Origin: Hawksworthiomyces lignivorus
Taxonomy: Eukaryota; Ascomycota; Sordariomycetes; Ophiostomatales; Ophiostomataceae
Length of the DNA stretch: 64,000 nt
NCBI GenBank assembly: GCA_002917075.1
Contig: NTMA01000110.1
Coordinates: 62,001 to 126,000, forward strand
Direction of reading: 5' to 3'
In this document: piece after piece, positions 57,201 to 64,000 of the stretch
How positions within the stretch are numbered: position 1 is the stretch's first letter
How the letters are laid out: each line of letters starts with the position of its first letter
Translations under genes and position numbers: made by a program
The notes under the pieces: model-generated
The model's input: only the letters and a program-made list of their open reading frames with translations
Database searches by the model: none
What the model was told of the DNA's origin: nothing

Positions 57201-58039
57201 GGCGGAACTTCCATTTGGATGGTAGTTTTATTTCCCGTGTTCCATAAACGGATAAAATGGGAACACCAAGGTGAAGAGCCTGAAACTGCCGGCAGGTTGC
57301 TATAACCTCCTTCATTTCAGAATCATCTAAATTGCGCTTTCCTATATCTTTCTGGTTTGCTTTCATGAGTAACTGAGCTGCTGCCCAGCCTTCAGTCCTG
57401 TCAGAGATCAGATGGGGAGTTCCCAGAAATATTATGCCGGCAGTGGCATCCTGGTACGGTCGACATCGCCCGTAGACTGTTAAAGCCTGACCCAGAATAT
57501 TAGCATCGTTGAATGAAACCAACAGCTATGTATGTAAGCGCAGTAGAAAGACATCCATGTTCGACTGTGACTCAACCTTTTTCAAAATTAGGCCACCAAG
57601 ACCGTGGCAAATAAAGAGAAGGGGCCGCAGGTAGGTCTGCATTGTCGTTAATATGTTGTTATACTCAGCATAGCGGACTCCGGATACTACATTTGAAAGT
57701 GAGCGCTGCTCCTCCAAGCCAGAGAGCAAGGCGAAGCTTTGGTTCAAAAGCTGGTCCCAAAGAGACGAGCCGTCAATATCAAGCTGGTAATTTAACACAA
57801 ACACGCGCACATTTCCAGCTGTGGATGCGGTGAGAGGGCTGACCCAAGCACAGCTCCCTCTCATTCTGCCTGGCGAATTTTCGGTCCACACCCCAGGAAT
57901 GACGACAAAACTAGAAGTTTGTGAGTTCGGCTATTGATTACTCACGCGTGGTAGCTACGTACTCAGAACCAGAATCAAATGCACCAATATCCGGGATAGG
58001 ATATACCAATGCTAGTCTGCCTGGTCGTTTGAGGTCCAT
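54238..58039 (-). CDS. Esterase-like/NB-ARC/TPR STAND protein (NLR-like)
   Basis: Complement exons 57948..58039, 57577..57910, 57181..57486, 55399..57125, 54825..55340, 54565..54756 and 54238..54478 give 1135 residues. Residues about 30-250 resemble the DUF676-type alpha/beta hydrolase found at the front of fungal STAND proteins (FVVIPGVW, FICHGLGGLILKK, GIIFLGTPH). The expected nucleophile Ser in GHS.GG is Gly here. The NB-ARC has P-loop GMAGIGKT (about 438), WLMIFDNAD (about 526) and CILITSRYP. The winged-helix segment ends with LRTHRLVQEVVRRK. From about residue 820 come TPR-like helices (ATAYNQMGICFASKDDFQSAVQSF, RAMGHIRNGQQQFEEALLYHDRA). The first intron fits the frame only with a GC donor. 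Proteins of this build are cytosolic sensors of the allorecognition or defence type. Confidence 0.82.
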
Positions 58040-58945
58040 TGTGTTTCTTCTCACAGATATTTGAGGGTACGATGTGGTTTCCGACGTGAGATATCCTCAT
58101 CATAGACCGTCTGTTTAATGATATTTAGACTTTGAAGCTCCAGCCTGCTTAAGATGCAGACAACGAAATTACTACACTGTACTTACATTGACATTCAGAA
58201 TAACCTACATCTGCCGTAAAACCAAGCTTGTCGCTAGCAAAAGACAAAAGCTACATTCGCACGCAAAACCCTTTGAGAAAGTGTGGTGTTAAAACATTAC
58301 GCGAGAAGACAAATAGGCGCTGCGTAGTGCGGACCATGGTTAGGATGATGATGAGTTCTTTTTTGGTACTGTATACGGAGTGCTCAAGGACACATTTTCA
58401 AGCCTTGCGGTGTTGTCGTTAGCTTTAGGGTCGTATGACTCTTGCAACAGCATAAAATCGGCATGTCTGTTCCGTGTAAAAACTGCACTTTGCCAACTTT
58501 TTGATGAAATAAATTTCTGCACACCAGTCGCCTCATCTCCGCCAGCCAATAAACCGCATTTACGTTATCGTGTCATCCCACAGTATGTAACACATAAAAA
58601 TTATCATCTATTTAAAGATCCCCCCAAAATGCAGTAAACTAATGTCAAGCCCCCAGCAAAGGTTACCCATGCGGGTTACCTAAGTACCTAACTGATGATA
58701 ACGTAATGTCTCTTGTGTCTTTAGACCGTAATAAGTTATCCTATGAGCAACCCTGCTTAGAAAAGGCATAGCTAACATAGCCAGCACCTCAGAGTCGACT
58801 AGCACTATGAGTATTGCACGTAGATTTAATAGTTGTTAAACCGAAGTTTTCCAACGACAAGGCTATGTTCCATAAATCTGCTTCATGAAATTTTGGGACA
58901 AAACAGTCTATAGTTGGCATTGAGATTATTCTTTTATTGCAGAAG
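58040..58945. promoter_or_regulatory. Shared divergent promoter region of the NB-ARC gene and AsaB-like gene
   Basis: About 0.9 kb between two start codons that face away from each other. It must hold both promoters. I see no defined motif or gene in it. Confidence 0.5.
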
Positions 58946-60038
58946 ATGCAGAACATTCACGATTCGTCACCGGTGGTGAATCCTACTATCTGGTTTTTGA
59001 AAGAAAATGATTTGTATAAGACAGTGAAGCCATACTTTCTTGCTTTCACTCCAGAAGGCCAGTTTCCCAGAAAAAATATCGAGTACCACGAAGTCGCAAT
59101 CAACATCTCAGATATGCGTGGTCTGGAGAAGGGTTTCAACCTTGATCAAAATGGTTTCATTTTGATGACACTAGAGGAGCGAGTCGATATTGACTGGTAT
59201 GACGAAAAAAGTGTGAAAAGCCTCCTGTATCCAAAAATCGCAGCGGAGGTCGAGCGTACCCTTCCTGGGAGTCACTGTGTTCCTCTTCTCCACAGGGTGA
59301 GTCCATATATCAGAGGCGATCTACAACAAGCCTTTTAAAATTAATAAAGTTCTTTCAATCAAAGATCCGAGTACGCGATGCCTCTTTTCCAGTATCAAGT
59401 GGAAAGGACTACTACTATGGGCAACCACTTCGCTCAGCTCATGTTGGTATGTTGCAGGTTTGACGTGGTTCCTGCTTTATACTTGGCCTACTCACATTCG
59501 CAGACATGACTCGGTCTAGCGCGGAGCAGCTCATACAAGAAAACCTTGAGGAGGTTGATCCAAACATTTTCAATGCCAGATATGTCATTGCGAAGTATGT
59601 TTCTCTATGCCGCATTTAGTTGCTCAAAGTTCTAAATTTGCCAGTGTCTGGCATCCAATCAAAGGCCCCAATCAGGATTGGCCGCTAGCTCTTTGTGACC
59701 TGAGCACCGTGGATGCAGACAAAGATCTTGAAATTGCAGACTACGTTACCTCTAGCAGCAACCGAGAGCATTGTATGGTTTATGCTCGAGACCACCAACA
59801 TTGGTGGTATATGAGCAACCAGAAAACTACTGAAGCCTTTTTATTTAAGCAATATGATTCAGACAGAGGCGAAAAGTCAGGTACGAGAAGGTCAATGTTG
59901 CTACCCCGTGATTTACATGCTGTGAGTTGACACTTCGTCTCCTAAGGCGTACCACATGCAGCGTTCTTCAGTCCTTATTCTGGGGAAGAAATTCCCCGTA
60001 GAAGCATAGAAATTCCGGTGCTCATCCGTTTCTCATGA
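58946..60038 (+). CDS. AsaB-like hydroxylase/desaturase (CmcJ/NvfI-like)
   Basis: Exons 58946..59296, 59365..59446, 59504..59594, 59645..59880 and 59962..60038 give 278 residues, the usual length for this family. All four introns (50-81 nt) keep phase. Landmarks: EYHEVAINISDMRGLEKGFNLDQNGF, YPKIAAEVERTLPGS, the RSAHVDM motif containing a likely metal-binding His-x-Asp pair, NVWHPIKGPNQDWPLALCD, FLFKQYDSD and the end RRSIEIPVLIRF. Members are thought to be iron-dependent oxidases and occur in secondary-metabolite clusters and alone (family knowledge). No synthase gene is nearby, so the substrate is unknown. It is divergent from the NB-ARC-TPR gene. Confidence 0.82.
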
Positions 60039-61418
60039 ATCTTTGCACGGACTAAGGCATTACAAGACGCTTTGAGGTTAGCAAAGTACGTGCTAGATAA
60101 TCTAGAATATGGTGAAAAGATGGAATTCTGGATAAAATATTTACTATGCCCCGATTTGGAATACACAATTATTTGCGTAGGTATTTCCCGTAGCAGCAAA
60201 GAATATATGTAGTAGTTGCAACCTTTCTTATAATAATGAAGAAAAGAAGTCAAAAATGCGTCATGAATATCTGTTTAGGGAAAAATGTGATGAAAAGTAT
60301 ATAATACTGTAATTCTCTCTTCTGACCAATTCACAATCTGCGTGTTGGACGATTGCTATTGCAGCACATGTTGCTCTAACCGTCCTCAGTAAGACACTGA
60401 TAGGTTACTTAGAACTGGCTTGCTGGAAGAAATTCTCTATTTCTTCGGCTCCTGGCAAGACTGCCCTTTCGGATCAATACCACCACCTGGCGCGTTTCCC
60501 ATAATCAAGTCAAACCCTTCCGGGGTCCCATGCGTGCTATCATGTTCAATATTGGCCTTGTCAACCTGCGGAATGCCCCCATTCAGAAGCTTCCAGGGTT
60601 GAATTTTCGAAGGCGATGAGTTACAAAGGTCATCAACCCCTGCGAGCCGAACTGTGCGAAGAGAACTCGATATGTTGTTCATGTTACCGACAAGAAAGAG
60701 AAGGTCAAAAAGAAATGTCTTATCAGAATGCCTGGCCGATTAGAACTGAACTGATCTTTGAGAAATGCAAGTGTGTTAGACTAACCTATCGTATTTTTTA
60801 GGTCTGATGTAATTTCTAGAGTTTTGGCGTTTTTCTGGGTTTCTGTAAAGCGAGAAGGCAACAAGGATGATCGTCAAATATTTGCAAGGGAGGTATAAGT
60901 ATATCCCTCCGCCATTCTCACAAGGCTGAAGACAACTAGACATCCTTTCCTCCATCTCTGTAATGTCGCATTTGAAAATGTGCAAAAGATAAGGACGCCG
61001 TGGGGTGGACAGAAGTATCCTCTGAGAACGTAGCCTTTAATACAAGGAAGTGTCAGTGATACCTGATTTGAGTATGTGTCCAGACGCACATGCCATAATA
61101 TGCATATGCTATAAGGCATCAATTCCAGTTTCCCGCCCGAAATTGTTGCTTGATGCGCCATTAAGTCCCCAGAATATGCGATACAAGCTGGTCAGCAAGG
61201 TAAAAGGCCCCCGATGAAGCTGGTTTCCCGCTTCAAATTGATATATTCGCCAGCCAATCATGTGCACCTTTCACGCACTGAAACGCCCCTCAATATCTAA
61301 TCTGCATTTATCTATGTACCTGATACCTAGCATATACTGCCAGCAGAGCCTCATGTTCCTGAGACTAAAAGCGGGTTTTGAATTGACAGATCTTATTTCC
61401 AAACACATCAGCTTTTAT
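60039..61418. other. Intergenic, one weak ORF
   Basis: About 1.4 kb. The only candidate is an 81-codon minus-strand frame at 60437-60682 (starting MNNISSSLRTVRLAG, ending GQSCQEPKK) with a plausible look but no recognised family and no clear promoter. I leave it as unsupported. The rest is AT-rich. Confidence 0.45.
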
Positions 61419-63289
61419 CTAGCACGTCTCGATGCCCTTTTCTTTTTGGTGCCCACCCGATTTACGGCTTTTTCTCTTCAGACCCAGCTTAATAAACTTA
61501 GAACAAGTTTTGATGGTCTGCCAGGTATCAATAAACCATGCAGCAAGAGAGACAATGAGAAGTACAATAGCCATAACGAAGAAATTCCAAATACTCAACC
61601 GACTACCGAGCTCGGCGAAATTCATGCCATAAAAGGATGCAGCAAATGTAACTGGAATGTAAATGTAAGCGAGAACACTCAGTTTACCAAGTCTGTCAGC
61701 TTGTTTCATAGCTTCTTCGCTCTGCCGGCTGGCATCAAGGCTCATGGCGATAGATATACTGCTTTCGAAGTGTCCAGAAAGGCGATCACATCGTGTCGAC
61801 AGGCGCTCAAATGTAAATTGTAATTGATCAGCTGCGGCGTCTGCCTTTTTTTGCTGCTCAGGCTTCGTTGCACGCGGCCACTGTGGGTTTCCTCGAGATT
61901 TAACGATATCCAGGATGTCTTTGGTATGGCTCCTGTAGTCATCAACGGTGGCTTTGAGCAGGAGGAGCTCTGACACTCTCTCAACACTTGGGCGCTGTAG
62001 CACAACACGAGACATATTTTCAAGAAGTTCAAGAAGCTGGTCGATCGATGCCGCAGTGAAGTCGAACAGCTCATGCAAAGCATAAAAAGCATCGTGTGCC
62101 ATGATGTCTGTCTTCAGGTATCGGCCATAGTTTTTGTGGAGATGCGCGATCGTTTGCGAATAAGGGTGCTCCGCATTTTGAATATTCGAGGCGCTCTCTG
62201 TTAATTCCGAGCATGCCATTCGCGGACGGTATTGGAAGATGGGGTGCAGCCTAGTTAATTTTGTCCCAGGAAATGCTTCCAGCCAAGGACCAGCGTTGCA
62301 TTGACCTAGATCCATACCTTGGTCCATCCACACGACGACTATTGCATTAAGTTAATTTCTTTGTAGAGATGAACTAATGGGGGGTTTACTAGCTTACTGG
62401 ACCATGGTATTCCCGACTGTATATCATGTATAACTTCAATAGTGATTTTCTGTTCGATAGAGAAGTGATGAGGGTCGTGCAGGTTGAAGCGACGTACGAC
62501 TGAGTTGCCGACAGAGAAGTGGCGGAAATTCGTAAAGTCATCCAGGTGTTGTTTCATGCTATGTTTGCATCTCTCTCTCATCATAGACAAATTTATCTCA
62601 TGCTTGTTCATGTCCCAGGAGCCTGAGTTTGGCAACCTCAGTTGAATAAGATCTTTCGATGGCGGAAATGGCGTAAAGTTGGAGTAGTCTGGTCTTACAT
62701 CGTCGACCATGGAGCCAGCCGGTTCGTCTAGATGGAGACGGAAAAACTCAGGATCAACCTGAAGACTAACGCCTACATGACTGAGCCACTGAGAGGAAGG
62801 AAATCCCCGCAGAAATACGATGCGTCCTGGATGGCGGCATCTAACTTGGTGCTGTAGAGAGTACCTGCTACTAGAACTGCTCTCTGACGCACGCCCCTGA
62901 TTGCAGACCGAGTCGGTATGGCTTTCTCTAGGATTAGTTATTTGTACCGAATTTTTGCCTGCCAAGAATTGGGAAAAGGTCTCAGGTTGGGAAAAGCTAC
63001 AGGTACGCGTATCGTCGTCAACTTTTTTTGCAAAGTCACACAATATGACAAAGGGAAACTGATTTTCGTGTACGTTGACGTTGTTCCGATTTTTGAGTGA
63101 CTTGAATGGTGCAATGAGAAAACTTCCAAGCCGGTGGTACTGAGTTCCGCAGAGATACTGAGTGGTAGCATCATGTTTGGAGAATTGAAAAATTTTCTGT
63201 GCATACCACTCATCTGGACTCATTTCTCTCTCTGAGCCAAGGTCGTATTTGTCTTGCAAAACTTGAGACATCTGGTCCCATGCAGACAT
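61419..63289 (-). CDS. CorA-like membrane protein
   Basis: Complement exons 62398..63289 and 61419..62338 give 603 residues. The single 59-nt intron is in phase 1. The N-terminal 300 residues form a fungus-type soluble domain (RIVFLRGFPSSQWLSHVG, LDPEFFRLHL-like VDPEFFRLHL). Then come long helices (about residues 390-510) and two membrane helices near the C-terminus. The first membrane helix ends with YGMNF (about residue 530), the GMN signature of CorA-type magnesium channels. A basic tail follows (KLGLKRKSRKSGGHQK). Canonical CorA proteins move Mg2+ across membranes. Many fungal proteins of this build are uncharacterised, so transport is a family-based inference. Confidence 0.8.
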
Positions 63290-63509
63290 CTTGCAATACT
63301 TTTCGCAATCCCTTGCCTATCTAGACAGCATAGGGAGAGGAAGAATATTACCATCAATGAAAGCACTATTTTATATGTGAGAATTAGGAGTCTGACTCGG
63401 TCCTTACGGGTCCTCTGGATGCGACAAAGTTGAAATCTTGAATTCTGTTGCCTTTTTTTGTCTCTATTATGAATTGTAACCACTGACAACAACAATAACT
63501 TCTGGAAAT
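63290..63509. promoter_or_regulatory. Short divergent promoter region
   Basis: 220 bp between the CorA-like gene start and the putative exon at 63510. Contains CA-rich sequence just before the + strand ATG (caacaacaataac), as in fungal leaders. Confidence 0.35.
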
Positions 63510-63546
63510 ATGCCTGGCGCCATCGAATACCCCGAGAAGAAGCCCG
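63510..63546 (+). CDS. Putative first coding exon of a gene continuing to the right
   Basis: An ATG in a good context (ggaaatATGCC) gives MPGAIEYPEKKP and then a donor GTGAGT in phase 1. I could not pick the next exon with confidence inside the window. The exon could also be chance. Family unknown. Confidence 0.35.
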
Positions 63547-64000
63547 GTGAGTGGCAAATTGATGTCAGCCTAGTTTACGCGCCACGTCGATGACTTGCTG
63601 ACGTTGACCGTCCGAACGGCCACAAGGTTGTGTAGCGCGGCTTAGAGGATTTGAATGAACATGTACTGTGTTGCTCAGAAATGTGTGTGACTGGTTGTAC
63701 CAGTAATATGCGTGACCTCCGCCCTCCCCCTCATAAATGTGGCGTTCTACCTGGGATAAATTTGCCCAAGTGTTTCATCTGTCAATTTTAAATGATGAGG
63801 CGTCTCTCATCCAGGACAAATATAAGATGACCCAGCATGTAGCTGGTGAGATCTACTGGCCTTCTATCCAATGCGAGGAGCGGGAAGAGAAGGAGGTTTT
63901 GCAGCCTTCTTGGGATGGGTTTTAGTGTGGGACACGAGGCTTCAAGTTCGTCGGGCATGCCCGAGTGTTGCTGCCCGACGGGCAAAAGGCATTTCAAAAT
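63547..64000. other. Unresolved right edge
   Basis: May hold an intron and further exons of the gene starting at 63510. Short frames on both strands (for example 63737-63925 +) have no recognisable features. Confidence 0.4.

Noticed and set aside
60437..60682. 81-codon minus-strand frame
   Set aside because: Looks plausible but has no recognised family, no intron or partner evidence; not strong enough to call a gene.
1..64000. tRNA, rRNA genes and CRISPR arrays
   Set aside because: I looked for the TPsiC-arm word and for regularly spaced direct repeats and saw none; the regular 99-nt repeats at the left edge are ankyrin codons.

Overview
The window looks like nuclear DNA of a filamentous ascomycete (Pezizomycotina, probably a Sordariomycete; I cannot name the species). 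Genes are split by short introns, mostly 50-115 nt, with GT..AG ends and CTAAC-type branch sites. Coding DNA is GC-rich and intergenic DNA is AT-rich. The families are typically fungal: Zn2Cys6 regulator, HET domains, RTA1, Sur7, NpgA-type phosphopantetheinyl transferase, AsaB-like desaturase, and STAND/NLR proteins with ankyrin or TPR repeats. I built all exon models by hand from splice sites and reading phase; none is backed by transcript data.

Left part (1-20 kb): the 3' end of an ankyrin-repeat STAND-type gene, a Sur7/PalI-like membrane protein, an RTA1-like membrane protein, a Zn2Cys6 transcription factor facing (convergent with) a 4'-phosphopantetheinyl transferase, a HET-domain gene, an HNH-nuclease-domain gene whose frame continues 166 codons past an amber stop, and a small unknown protein.

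Centre (20-36 kb): this is the accessory part. It holds a 1388-residue intronless protein with helical (TPR-like) repeats fused to a HET domain, a decayed TPR fragment, and a 1712-residue NACHT-ankyrin protein with a possible N-terminal lipidation motif. These are followed by a possible solo LTR, an AT-rich stretch, an F-box/LRR-like pseudogene broken by stops that each fit one C-to-T change, and a small secreted protein that may be a remnant.

Right part (36-64 kb): a membrane-anchored multicopper oxidase whose copper-binding motif is complete only if a 2-nt exon is spliced in, an ABCC-type ABC transporter, a conserved fungal hypothetical protein, a DUF3632 protein, an OPT transporter, an NB-ARC-TPR protein with an inactive-looking esterase-like front end, a divergent AsaB-like desaturase, a CorA-like membrane protein, and the first exon of a further gene.

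There is no single operon-like unit. The shared theme is allorecognition or innate-immunity-type genes (three STAND proteins and two HET proteins) mixed with transport and oxidation genes, with decayed copies and a possible transposon remnant among them. The observations most worth checking are the 2-nt exon in the oxidase, the amber stop inside the HNH reading frame, and the domain architectures of the TPR-HET and NB-ARC-TPR genes.
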